From assembly GCF_900110575.1 (NCBI RefSeq), contig NZ_FOEF01000003.1, positions 248,001 through 312,000 on the forward strand: a DNA stretch of 64,000 bases. Direction: 5' to 3'. The notes under the pieces are model-generated. The model searched no databases. It was not told where the DNA came from and saw only the letters and a program-made list of their open reading frames with translations. How positions within the stretch are numbered: the first letter of the stretch is position 1; the number at the start of each line of letters is the position of its first letter. The DNA comes from Amycolatopsis saalfeldensis. GTDB taxonomy: Bacteria; Actinomycetota; Actinomycetes; Mycobacteriales; Pseudonocardiaceae. A program made the translations under genes and the position numbers. Positions 24,989 to 32,727 of the stretch are shown in pieces.

Positions 24989-27900
24989 TCAGCCGACCTG
25001 GTAGCTGTACGGCAGGGTCGCGAGGACCTCGCCGGTGCCTTCCTGCGGCAGGCCGGTCACCCCGGTCGGCAGGGTCGGCACGGTCACCAGGTTGAGGTGG
25101 CCCGCCACCGCGGCGCCGTGCTTGCCCGACGGCGTGATGGTCACCGGAACCGTGACCGTCTGGCCCGGCTTCACGATCATCGGGGTGCCGCCCGTGCCGT
25201 TCGGGTTCACCGACTGGTCGTACGGGTCACCGGTGGACGACGTCACGGCCGCGTCGAAGCCCGCGGTCTGGATCGACGCGGTGTACGAGGCGTGCCCGGC
25301 CGGCGCGCCCGAGGGACCGAACGGCCCGATCTCCTGCACGTCGGCGAACCAGATGCCCTTCGTGACGTAGCCCTGCTTCTCGCCGATCGTCGCGACGGAG
25401 ACCGTGCTGCCCGCCTGCGCGGACTTCAGGTCGCCGAGCACGTCGATGCCCGCGGCCGAGCCCTGGATCTCCACCTGCGCCGGCACCGTCGACGAGGTGG
25501 CGACGGTGAACTTGCTGGTGTCCGGCGGGATCGAGTACACCGGGGCGTTGGCGTTCAGCTCCGGCAGGTCCACCTCGGTCGAGCCGCCGAGCGGCTGCGG
25601 CTGCAGCGTCTGCCGGCTGTTGGTACGCGCGTCGACGCCGATGGCGACCGGCTCGATCCCGTTGTTGCGCACGGTCACCGGGACGGTCACGGCCTGGCCG
25701 GCGGCCAGCTTCTTCGACGCCGAGTTCGGCAGTGCCGGGGCGCTGACCGAAACCTGGTCGAAGCCCACCGTGCCGGTGAACGGCTGGTCGATCTGCTTGC
25801 CGGTCACCGGGTTCTGCACCACGACCACGAAGTGCCAGCGGCCCGGCAACGGGTTCGCGTCGGTCAGCTGGAGCGTGGTGCCCTGCGAGAGCTTGTTCGG
25901 CGCGCTGAGGAACACGTTGCTGTTCACGTCCGCCAACTCACCGTTCGGGTCGACCAGCACGCCGTCGACGAGCGTGCCCGGGTCCTGCAGCTTCAGCGCG
26001 ACGTCCAGGTCCTTCTTGCCCTTGGGGACGTCGAACTCGTAGCTGAAGGTCTGCGCCGGCGAGACCGCCCGCGCGTTGCCGCCGGTGATCGTGCCGCCGA
26101 AGCCGCCCGAGCCGTTCTTGGTCGGGATCAGCGAGCGCAACACGGCGGACAGGGTGGTCTGGTGGCCGTCGGAGCTGCCGAAGGTCACCGAGTAGTCCGC
26201 GTCGCCGCCCGTGGCCGGGGTGGCCAGCGAGACCTTGACCGGCTGGGTTTGGCCCGGGTTCAGGCTCAGCACCTGCGGCGAGACCTGGCCGTACGGGACG
26301 GCTCGCTGCGTGTCGTTGCTCAGCTGGATGTCACCGGTGTAGCCGGTCGGGCCGGACGCGGAGTAGAGCACCGCGGTCCAGGTGCCGGCGGCCGGGCGCG
26401 TGACGTCCACGTTCGCGTAGTTCGCCGTGGCCGCGCCACCCTGCGGGCGGCTGTTGGCCACGAAGGTGCCGTCCGGCGCGATCAGGGTCAGCCGCACCAC
26501 GGGGGTGACGGACTGGCCGTTGACCGTCTTCGGGCTGCCCTGCCACGCCATCCGCGAAAGCAGGCGCTGCGCCCCCGCGGGCACGCTGAAGGTGACCTTC
26601 TTGTACGCCCAGTTCGTGCCGTTGTAGTAAGGGAAAGTCGGCAGCTTGGCCGAGTCGAACGCGGTGGTCTGCGTCTGCGAGGACTGCGGCGCGAAGGTGC
26701 GGGTGCCGGCGCTCACCGTCAGCGGCTTGCTGCCGACGTTGGTCACCTTCACCGTGGCGTTCTGCGTGCTGCCCGGCGCGCCTTCCAGGGTGAGCTGGTC
26801 GGTCGAGAGGGCGATGTTCGACGCGGCGCCCGCCGGGGCACCGGTCGTGCCGGGCGAGGTCAGCGCCGCTTCGACGGCCGCGCGGGCGTCGAGCAGGCCG
26901 GAGCCCTGCTCGTCGGCGGGCAGGCCGAGGTCGTGCGCGGTGCCGGTGATGAACTGCTTCACCTGCGCGGGCGTCGGCGACGCGCCGTGGTGCGTGCCGC
27001 GGTAGCCCTGGATGACCAGCGCGGCGACGCCGGCCGTCAGCGGGGCGGATTCACTGGTGCCGCCGAAGGATTCGAGGTCGGTCGGCTGCGGCACGGTCTT
27101 GAAGTTCCGGCATTCGGCGTACGCGGGCGCGCAGTCGGCCCAGTTGCCCTCACCGGGCGCGACCAGGTCGATCGTGCGGCCGTTCTGCGTGATGCCCGCG
27201 GACGACAGCGCGGAGATGTTGTCGTTGACCCACTTGCCGTTGGAGAACGGGAAGGCGGCGTAGGTGGTCTGCGCGTACAGCCGGTTGTCGGTGGTCGCGC
27301 CGGCCGAGATCACCAGCGGGTCGGTGGCCGGGCTGCCGATGGTCGAGGTGATGCCCGCGTCGCCGCTGGAGGCGGTGACGGTGACGCCCGCGGCCACGGC
27401 CTGGTCGTTGAACACCTGGAACAGGTTGCGGGAGCTGGCATCCGGGTACTGGTTCAGGCCCAGCGACTCGTTGATCACGTCGACGTGGTCGACGGTCACC
27501 GCGTAGTCGATCGCCTGCAGCACCGCGGAGTTCGTGGCGGTGGAGCCGAAGACGTTGAGGCCCACCAGGCTCGCGCCGGGGGAGACGCCCTTGACGACGA
27601 TGTTGCAGCCCGCGGGCAGCGGGTGGTTCTCGTTCACGAACTTCGACAGGTCGTGCACGACCGTGCCCTGCGCGGCGATCGACGAGGCGTCGCCGAAGGC
27701 CTCGGCGCCGGAGTCGGTGGTGGCGGGGCCGTCACCGGAGAAGTCCTGGTAGTCGGAGAAGACGTGGGAGCCGTCGGGGCGGATGAAGTCCGCGTAGTTC
27801 GGGTCCATGTTGTCCGCGAGGAACGCGACCTTCACCCCCGCCCCGGTCGCCAGGTCCGAGGCGCTCTTCGAGCCGTCGGTGCTGTAGGCGTGGATCGAGG

Positions 27901-28423
27901 TCAGCGCCTCGGGCTCCACCAGCGGCTTGGCCGGGTCGGCCGGGCAGATCGTGCCGGGCGCCTGGGGGGCCGCCTTGTCCTGGGCCTTCGGGGCTTTGCT
28001 GTCCGCGCCGGGCGCCGGCTTCGCGTCGGGCAGCGTCACCTTGCTGTCCGGGAGCACCTGGGCGACGGCCGGGTCCTGCGCCAGCTGGGCGGCCTGGGCC
28101 GAGGTCACCGTGGCGGAGAACGCGTTGCCGAGCGCGAAGTGCTTCACCTTGGCCGGGGCCGCGCCGGTGAGCTTGGCGAGCACGGACTCCTGCTGCTGAG
28201 TGGCCTCAGTGCGCCGGGCGCCCGAAGCCGCCTTGGTGGGCGGCGCGTCGGGAAGCTGGTTGTTGAGGACCACGATCACCGACTGAGGCGCGGCATCGGC
28301 CGCGGTGGCACTCGGCGCGGCGACGGCGGCCTGGCCGGTGCCCAGCTGAGTCAAGCTGGCCAAGGCCAAACCTCCCGTCGCGGCTATGACGAGGGCGCGA
28401 ACGGATCGCGAGGAACGCCGCAT
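24989..28423 (-). CDS. Large secreted subtilase-like (S8-type) protein lacking the canonical His
   Basis: An 1144-residue secreted protein. A Sec signal peptide (residues 1-36, ending QAAVAAP) is followed by an I9-like propeptide (about 45-125) and a subtilase domain (about 195-520). Asp204 (VAFLADNMDP) and Ser457 (FGGTSESAPLTAGVAAL) fit the catalytic Asp and Ser. The HGT position reads AAQGTVV, so Gln252 replaces His, and the oxyanion Asn site reads ASSGDAG. Beyond 520 come several beta-sandwich domains with NVGSKPLTVSAG and VRNNGIEPVAIG repeats. GGGAG precedes the ATG. It is probably extracellular; activity is uncertain. Confidence 0.85.
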   Translation of the reverse strand: MRRSSRSVRALVIAATGGLALASLTQLGTGQAAVAAPSATAADAAPQSVIVVLNNQLPDAPPTKAASGARRTEATQQQESVLAKLTGAAPAKVKHFALGNAFSATVTSAQAAQLAQDPAVAQVLPDSKVTLPDAKPAPGADSKAPKAQDKAAPQAPGTICPADPAKPLVEPEALTSIHAYSTDGSKSASDLATGAGVKVAFLADNMDPNYADFIRPDGSHVFSDYQDFSGDGPATTDSGAEAFGDASSIAAQGTVVHDLSKFVNENHPLPAGCNIVVKGVSPGASLVGLNVFGSTATNSAVLQAIDYAVTVDHVDVINESLGLNQYPDASSRNLFQVFNDQAVAAGVTVTASSGDAGITSTIGSPATDPLVISAGATTDNRLYAQTTYAAFPFSNGKWVNDNISALSSAGITQNGRTIDLVAPGEGNWADCAPAYAECRNFKTVPQPTDLESFGGTSESAPLTAGVAALVIQGYRGTHHGASPTPAQVKQFITGTAHDLGLPADEQGSGLLDARAAVEAALTSPGTTGAPAGAASNIALSTDQLTLEGAPGSTQNATVKVTNVGSKPLTVSAGTRTFAPQSSQTQTTAFDSAKLPTFPYYNGTNWAYKKVTFSVPAGAQRLLSRMAWQGSPKTVNGQSVTPVVRLTLIAPDGTFVANSRPQGGAATANYANVDVTRPAAGTWTAVLYSASGPTGYTGDIQLSNDTQRAVPYGQVSPQVLSLNPGQTQPVKVSLATPATGGDADYSVTFGSSDGHQTTLSAVLRSLIPTKNGSGGFGGTITGGNARAVSPAQTFSYEFDVPKGKKDLDVALKLQDPGTLVDGVLVDPNGELADVNSNVFLSAPNKLSQGTTLQLTDANPLPGRWHFVVVVQNPVTGKQIDQPFTGTVGFDQVSVSAPALPNSASKKLAAGQAVTVPVTVRNNGIEPVAIGVDARTNSRQTLQPQPLGGSTEVDLPELNANAPVYSIPPDTSKFTVATSSTVPAQVEIQGSAAGIDVLGDLKSAQAGSTVSVATIGEKQGYVTKGIWFADVQEIGPFGPSGAPAGHASYTASIQTAGFDAAVTSSTGDPYDQSVNPNGTGGTPMIVKPGQTVTVPVTITPSGKHGAAVAGHLNLVTVPTLPTGVTGLPQEGTGEVLATLPYSYQVG

Positions 28424-28648
28424 GTGCAGCTCCCACTTCCTACTCGAAGGGTTTGAAAGTTACTGGCCCCGACGAAATCGGGCGCGGTTGTGCCCGCCTG
28501 ATTTCCCTGTGGGAGAACTATTTCGGACCCCTCGTCGATCCACAAGCGACAATAGTGGTGAAGAAATCCGACAAAAAAGACCGAATTCCGCCCCGGCTCG
28601 CGCGGTGAGTCCCTTTTGGTTTTTATGGGCTGTTTTCGAGAATTGTAT
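28424..28648. promoter_or_regulatory. AT-richer leader and promoter region of the secreted subtilase-like gene
   Basis: This 225-nt gap is clearly AT-richer than its surroundings, for example AGAATTGTATTC and GACAAAAAAGACC. It holds the protease promoter and the 3' untranslated side of the MFS gene. No gene or clear palindrome was seen. Confidence 0.4.
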
Positions 28649-29848
28649 TCAGGTCACGGGAAGGTGACTGCGGGAGTTCCGCGCGATCACGAGGGTCCCG
28701 GCGAGCGCCACGATGACCAGACCGCCGAGCAGCACCGGGTAACCGGCCACCCCGCTGAGCGCCGCGAGTAACGAAGGCAGCAGAAAACCGATATATGCCA
28801 GCGCGTAGTAAATACCGGTCAGCTCGGCGATCTCGTCCGGCCGTGCCAGGCGTTGCAGTTCAAGCAGCCCGGACACGACCGCGATGCCGTACGCCGTGCC
28901 GAGCACCAGTGCGGTGGCCAGCGCCAGCCATGGTGAGCGCACGGCGGCGGCGAACGCGCTGAGCGCGAGGCCCGCGCACAGCACGGTCATGCCGGTGAGT
29001 ACCGCGCGGGCGCTGGTGGCGCGGTCCACGCGTTTCGCGATCGGCTGGATGCCGACACCCGCGCCGACGGCGCACACCGTCAGCAGGGTCGAGTAGGCGA
29101 GGGACCACGAGCCCAGCTGATCGTCGACCAGCTGCGGCATGATCGCGTACGCCACGCCGCACGAGCCGAAGATCCACGGCGCCATCGGCAGGATCACCCG
29201 GCGGAAGCGGGGATGCCGGGTGGTCACCGGCCGGGTGCGGGGGAGGGTCGTCGTCCGGCCCAGTGTTTCCCGGCCCCGCAACGCGAAGGCCAGCGCCACC
29301 ACGGTGAGTCCGATGTGGACGGCGAACGGCAGCACCATCGGCCACGGCGCCCACTGCGCGAGCACCCCGGCCGCGCCGGGGCCGATGCCGAGGCCGAGCG
29401 TGAGGCACAGCGCGGCGCGGCGGGTGCCGAGGTCGGGAGCGCCTCCGGCAGCGTCGGACAGCTCCTTGATCCAGGTCGAGCCGACGGCCATCGCCACCGC
29501 GACGGCGACCCCGGTGGCGAACCGCCCGGCGGCGATCCAGGCGACGCCCAGCGGGCCGAGTGCGATCAGCGCGCTGGCGGCCAGCGAAAGCACGGTGCCG
29601 GCGAGCATCACCGGGCGGCGTCCGTAGCGATTGGACAGACGGCCGGACAACAGCAGCCCGGGCATGAGCCCGATCACGTACGCGCCCAGCAGCGCGTCGA
29701 CCGTGAAAGTGGAATAGCCCGCGTCCTTGTACATCACCAGCAACGGGGTGAATTGGTTGCCGCCCCAGCCGCAGGCGAAAACCGCGGCGGCGGCCGGAAA
29801 CCAGGCCGTGCTGCGGCTCTCGACGGCCCGGGTGGCGGTGGTTGTCAT
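28649..29848 (-). CDS. Major facilitator superfamily transporter
   Basis: A 399-residue carrier with 12 predicted hydrophobic segments. The first half has the loop motif GRLSNRYGRRPVMLAG after helix 2 and the N-terminal CGWGGNQFTPLLVMY. The ATG overlaps the stop of the GntR gene by 4 nt, so it is translationally coupled to the regulator. Substrate unknown. The related self-regulating GntR/MFS pairs handle small organic acids or drugs. Confidence 0.85.
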   Translation of the reverse strand: MTTTATRAVESRSTAWFPAAAAVFACGWGGNQFTPLLVMYKDAGYSTFTVDALLGAYVIGLMPGLLLSGRLSNRYGRRPVMLAGTVLSLAASALIALGPLGVAWIAAGRFATGVAVAVAMAVGSTWIKELSDAAGGAPDLGTRRAALCLTLGLGIGPGAAGVLAQWAPWPMVLPFAVHIGLTVVALAFALRGRETLGRTTTLPRTRPVTTRHPRFRRVILPMAPWIFGSCGVAYAIMPQLVDDQLGSWSLAYSTLLTVCAVGAGVGIQPIAKRVDRATSARAVLTGMTVLCAGLALSAFAAAVRSPWLALATALVLGTAYGIAVVSGLLELQRLARPDEIAELTGIYYALAYIGFLLPSLLAALSGVAGYPVLLGGLVIVALAGTLVIARNSRSHLPVT

Positions 29849-30489
29849 CGGCGGTGGACCCCGTCCAGGTGTGCGCGCAGAGCGGGGGCGAACGCGTCGG
29901 CGTCGGCGGCCTCGATGATCGTGATCAGCGCAGTGTGCTCCTCGACGACCTCGGGCAGGCGGGCCGGGATCGGGCGCAGCGCGTGCACGTTCATCCGGCG
30001 CTGGCGGTCGGCGAGCGTGGTGTAGAAGTCGAGCAGCAGCGTGTTGCCCCCGGCGGCGACGATGGTGCGGTGGAACAGTTCGTCGGCCTCGGCGAACGCG
30101 GGCAGGTCTCCGGCGTCGGCGTGCGCGCGCTGCGTGTCGAGCACGGTGCGCAGCTGTTGCAGTGCATCGGGGATCAGGTCGGGCCGGCGCGCGAGCCGCC
30201 GCACGGCCGCGGCCTCGACGGCCTCCCGCGCGTCGAGCACGTCTTCGGCCTCGCCCGGCGGCACGGGCACCACGACGGCGCCGCGTTTCGGGATCAGGTT
30301 CAGCAACCCCTCGACCTGCAGGCGCAGGAACGCTTCCCGCACGGGCGTCCGGCTGACGCCGAGGCGTTCCGCGATCTCGCCTTCGCTGAACAGGTGCCCG
30401 CCCGGCAGCTCGCCGGTGAGCACCAGCTCCTTCGTCAGCCGGTAAGCCCGGTCGGCGGCGCCGGGCGCGGTGTTCTTGGCGGGGGTCAT
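29845..30489 (-). CDS. GntR family transcriptional regulator (FCD subfamily)
   Basis: A 214-residue regulator. The winged helix is LFSEGEIAERLGVSRTPVRE followed by AFLRLQVEGLLNLIPKRGAV. The FCD domain supplies ligand or metal residues in DELFHRTIV, EEHTALI and RAHLDGVH. Start taken as ATG 30489; an ATG at 30495 is equally possible. The sequence just upstream contains ATGCATCTTAGCTTGTATC, AT-rich in this GC background, and is probably its promoter/operator. It controls the coupled MFS gene. Confidence 0.85.
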   Translation of the reverse strand: MTPAKNTAPGAADRAYRLTKELVLTGELPGGHLFSEGEIAERLGVSRTPVREAFLRLQVEGLLNLIPKRGAVVVPVPPGEAEDVLDAREAVEAAAVRRLARRPDLIPDALQQLRTVLDTQRAHADAGDLPAFAEADELFHRTIVAAGGNTLLLDFYTTLADRQRRMNVHALRPIPARLPEVVEEHTALITIIEAADADAFAPALRAHLDGVHRR

Positions 30490-30568
30490 GACCATGGACG
30501 CTAGCATGCATCTTAGCTTGTATCTATGATGGTGCCCGGGTTCACTGACGCGGCTTAGCGTCGCTGCC

Positions 30569-30852
30569 ATGACCGATATCAACACTGACTTGAATGTCAA
30601 CGCCGTCCTGACTGATTTCGCCGCCGTCTGGAACGAGCCGGACGCCGGGCTGCGCCGCCGTCGGCCGCCTTTGGGACGAGGACGCGGTGGAGTGCACCTC
30701 CGAGAACCCCTGCCGCGGCCACGACGAGCTGGTCTTCACCACCCACCTGGTCCCGGTCGGCGGCGGGAGTCCACAGTGGAGCGGAACGATCGTCCTGCTG
30801 CCGACCCCCCGCCGGCCGGATCGAGCGGGACTACCAGTTCCCGGCCGCGTGA
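30569..30852 (+). pseudogene. SnoaL-like (NTF2-fold) protein remnant
   Basis: The start MTDINTDLNVNAVLTDFAAV then WNEPDAGLRR is SnoaL-like. The frame is then broken: the next frame supplies AVGRLWDEDAVECTSENPCR and GHDELVFTTHLVPVGGG then QWSGTIVLL, and a third frame ends RIERDYQFPAA with stop at 30852. Compared with an intact about 125-residue NTF2-like polypeptide, the piece between GHDEL and VFTTHLVP is missing. So it carries two frameshifts plus an internal deletion. The family includes polyketide cyclases and steroid isomerases; this copy is not functional. Confidence 0.7.
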
Positions 30853-30879
30853 CGCGGAGAGCACGTCTTCGATTGTGCA

Positions 30880-30888
30880 ATGTGACAT
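30880..30888. promoter_or_regulatory. Candidate GntR operator at the dehydrogenase promoter
   Basis: ATGTGACAT is a 9-nt palindrome about a central base (ATGT-N-ACAT) and recurs at 38641-38649 in the cluster's other promoter. CATACT (30886-30891) sits 6 nt before the GTG start, a position expected of a -10 element for a leaderless transcript, so the motif would overlap the -10. Binding by the GntR protein at 41542-42216 is inferred. Confidence 0.45.
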
Positions 30889-30897
30889 ACTACTGTC

Positions 30898-32325
30898 GTG
30901 ACGGTGCGAGAACACCCGGACGTGCTGATCGTCGGGGCCGGGGTGGTCGGCGCCGCGTGCGCGTATTTCTGCGCGGCGGCGGGCCTGCGGGTCGCGGTGC
31001 TGGACCGCGGCGGCGTCGCCGGCGGAACCACCAGCGGCGGCGAAGGCAACATCCTCGTGTCCGACAAATCGCCAAGCCCCGAACTGGACCTGGCACTGCT
31101 GTCGACGCGGCTCTGGGGTGAGCTGGGGGAGCGATTCGGGCCCGGCGCGTTCGAACTGGAGCACAAAGGCGGGGTGGTCGTCGCACAATCGCCCGAAGCG
31201 GCTCGCGGTTTGGCGGTGCTGACGGCGAAACAGCGCGGCCTGGGCGTCGAGGCGGTCGACGTGTCCGCGGCGGAACTGGCCGAACTGGAACCGAATCTGA
31301 CGCCCGAGGTGTGCGCGGGCGCTTTTTACCCCCAGGACATGCAGGTGCAGCCGATGCTGGCTGCTGCTGAGCTGTTGCGCGCCGCGCGTGCACTCGGCGC
31401 CACCTTGCACACGGACACCGAGGTGCTCGCGTTCCGCCTGCGCGACGGGAGTGTTTTGGATGGCGCGGCTTTGGTGGGCGGGACTTCGGCTCGCGGCGCT
31501 GGAGCGGCTTTGGCCGGTGCGGCTGGGAATGGCCCCGCTTCGGGCGGGAGGGCTTCGGCTGGTGGTGCTGGGGTTGGCGGTGCTGGTGGAGGCGCGGCTT
31601 TGGGCGGTGCGGCTGGGAATGGCCCCGCTTCGGGCGGCAGGACGCCGGCTGGCAGGGCTGGGCATGGCAGCGCTGGGCCTGGCGCAGCTCGGGCTGGCAG
31701 CACCGCGGAACCTGCGGCTTTGGGCGGCGTGGTCACCAACCGTGGCGAGTTCGGGGCGCGGTGGGTCGTCAATGCGGCCGGTACCTGGGGCGGTCCGGTT
31801 TCCGCGCTGGCCGGTGCGCCGATCCCGGTCCTGCCGCGGCGGGGTTTCGTGCTGGTCACCGAGCCGTTGCCGCGGGTGGTCCGGCACAAGGTCTACACCG
31901 CGGACTACGTCGCGAACGTGGCCAGTGGCGACGCCGGGCTCGAGACGTCCGTGGTGGTCGAGGGCACCCGCGCCGGCACGGTGCTGATCGGCGCCAGCCG
32001 CGAGCGCGTCGGCTTCGATCGGCAGTTCTCGCTGCCGATCGTGCGCAAGCTGGCCGCTCAGGCGCTCGGTGTGTTCCCGTTCCTGGCCGACGTCGCCTTG
32101 CTGCGCGGTTACTTCGGCTTCCGGCCGTACTGCCCGGATCACCTGCCGGTGATCGGCGTCGATCCGCGCCGGCCCGGGCTGGTGCACGCCTGCGGACACG
32201 AGGGCGCGGGCATCGGCCTGGCCGCGGCGACCGGTCACCTCATCGCGCAACAGCTGACCGGGGCGACGCCGGACCTGGACTTGACGCCGTTCCGCGCCGA
32301 TCGTTTCAGCCGGGAGGCGGTGTAA
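30898..32325 (+). CDS. FAD-dependent D-amino acid/hydroxyproline dehydrogenase, catalytic (DAO) subunit
   Basis: A 475-residue DAO-fold flavoprotein. The FAD-binding GxGxxG is DVLIVGAGVVGAACAYFCAA, the second glycine motif GGTTSGGEGNI is conserved, and the C-terminus has FRPYCPDHLPVIG and HEGAGIGLAAATGHLIA. Together with the [2Fe-2S] and NAD-linked subunits encoded downstream it matches heteromeric D-hydroxyproline dehydrogenase, which oxidises cis-4-hydroxy-D-proline to the pyrroline carboxylate. A Gly/Ala-rich, repetitive insertion of about 90 residues (about 183-276) interrupts the substrate domain. The GTG start may be leaderless. Confidence 0.82.
   Translation: MTVREHPDVLIVGAGVVGAACAYFCAAAGLRVAVLDRGGVAGGTTSGGEGNILVSDKSPSPELDLALLSTRLWGELGERFGPGAFELEHKGGVVVAQSPEAARGLAVLTAKQRGLGVEAVDVSAAELAELEPNLTPEVCAGAFYPQDMQVQPMLAAAELLRAARALGATLHTDTEVLAFRLRDGSVLDGAALVGGTSARGAGAALAGAAGNGPASGGRASAGGAGVGGAGGGAALGGAAGNGPASGGRTPAGRAGHGSAGPGAARAGSTAEPAALGGVVTNRGEFGARWVVNAAGTWGGPVSALAGAPIPVLPRRGFVLVTEPLPRVVRHKVYTADYVANVASGDAGLETSVVVEGTRAGTVLIGASRERVGFDRQFSLPIVRKLAAQALGVFPFLADVALLRGYFGFRPYCPDHLPVIGVDPRRPGLVHACGHEGAGIGLAAATGHLIAQQLTGATPDLDLTPFRADRFSREAV
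31504..31637 (+). repeat. Coding minisatellite (90-bp period) inside the dehydrogenase gene
   Basis: A 44-bp block beginning GCGGCTTTGG and ending CGGGCGG occurs at 31504-31547 and again at 31594-31637 with one difference, 90 bp apart, so in frame (AALAGAAGNGPASGGR and AALGGAAGNGPASGGR). The surrounding 31450-31720 is G-rich on the coding strand and uses GCT, GGG and TTG codons that are rare in neighbouring genes. Confidence 0.85.
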
Positions 32326-32464
32326 GCACACAATGGCGGACGCCGGTCGCACCGCCGACCCGGGTGCGGGTGTCCCGCAGAACACAGGAGGCGGTGTGAC
32401 TACACAATGGCGAACGCCGCCGGCCCGCGTGCGGGCGTTCCGCGGAACACGGGAGGTGGCGTGA
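32313..32464 (+). repeat. Imperfect tandem repeat between dehydrogenase subunit genes
   Basis: GGAGGYGGYGTRA occurs at 32313, 32387 and 32452, and the sequence between copies (ACACAATGGCGRACGCCG and then GTGCGGGYGTYCCGC) is repeated at about 74 and 65 bp. The first copy contains the dehydrogenase stop and the last contains the start of the [2Fe-2S] gene, so an ancestral GTGTGA overlap seems to have been split by duplication. Confidence 0.8.
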
Positions 32465-32727
32465 GGTTTTCCTTCGACGGCAAGGTGATCACGGCCGAAC
32501 CGGGGCAGAGCGTCGGCGCCGCGCTGATCGCCGCGGGGTATCGGTCGTGGCGGACGACGCGGCACGGCGGCGCGCCGCGCGGGGTGTTCTGCGGCATCGG
32601 CGTGTGCTTCGACTGCCTGGTGGTCGTCAACGGCCGCCCGAACGAGCGCGCCTGCCTCACCGAAGCCCGCCCCGGCGACGACGTGCGGTCCCAGGAAGGA
32701 GCCGGTCGCAGTGACCTTGCCTGCTGA
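32461..32727 (+). CDS. (2Fe-2S)-binding subunit of hydroxyproline dehydrogenase
   Basis: An 88-residue protein with the HcnA/OoxC-type fold: RFSFDGKVITAEPGQSVGAA then FCGIGVCFDCLVVVNG, whose three closely spaced Cys, with Cys in ERACLTEARPGD, ligate a [2Fe-2S] cluster. The GTG at 32461 with GGGAGG upstream is the start; a longer in-frame start at 32407 would add repeat-derived residues. It relays electrons between the FAD subunits encoded on either side. Its 3' end overlaps the next gene by 17 nt. Confidence 0.82.
   Translation: MRFSFDGKVITAEPGQSVGAALIAAGYRSWRTTRHGGAPRGVFCGIGVCFDCLVVVNGRPNERACLTEARPGDDVRSQEGAGRSDLAC

Noticed and set aside
24812..28456. 1214-codon plus-strand frame antisense to the subtilase-like gene
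   Set aside because: Low-complexity Arg/Gly/Val sequence without motifs; the minus-strand gene has signal peptide, propeptide and domain motifs.
31450..31725. Minisatellite in the dehydrogenase as a CRISPR array or PE_PGRS-type protein
   Set aside because: Only two imperfect 44-bp copies with no spacers, embedded in a canonical flavoprotein frame.
32407..32460. Longer start of the [2Fe-2S] subunit at 32407
   Set aside because: The added residues are encoded by the tandem repeat spacer and do not resemble the family; GTG at 32461 has a better ribosome site.
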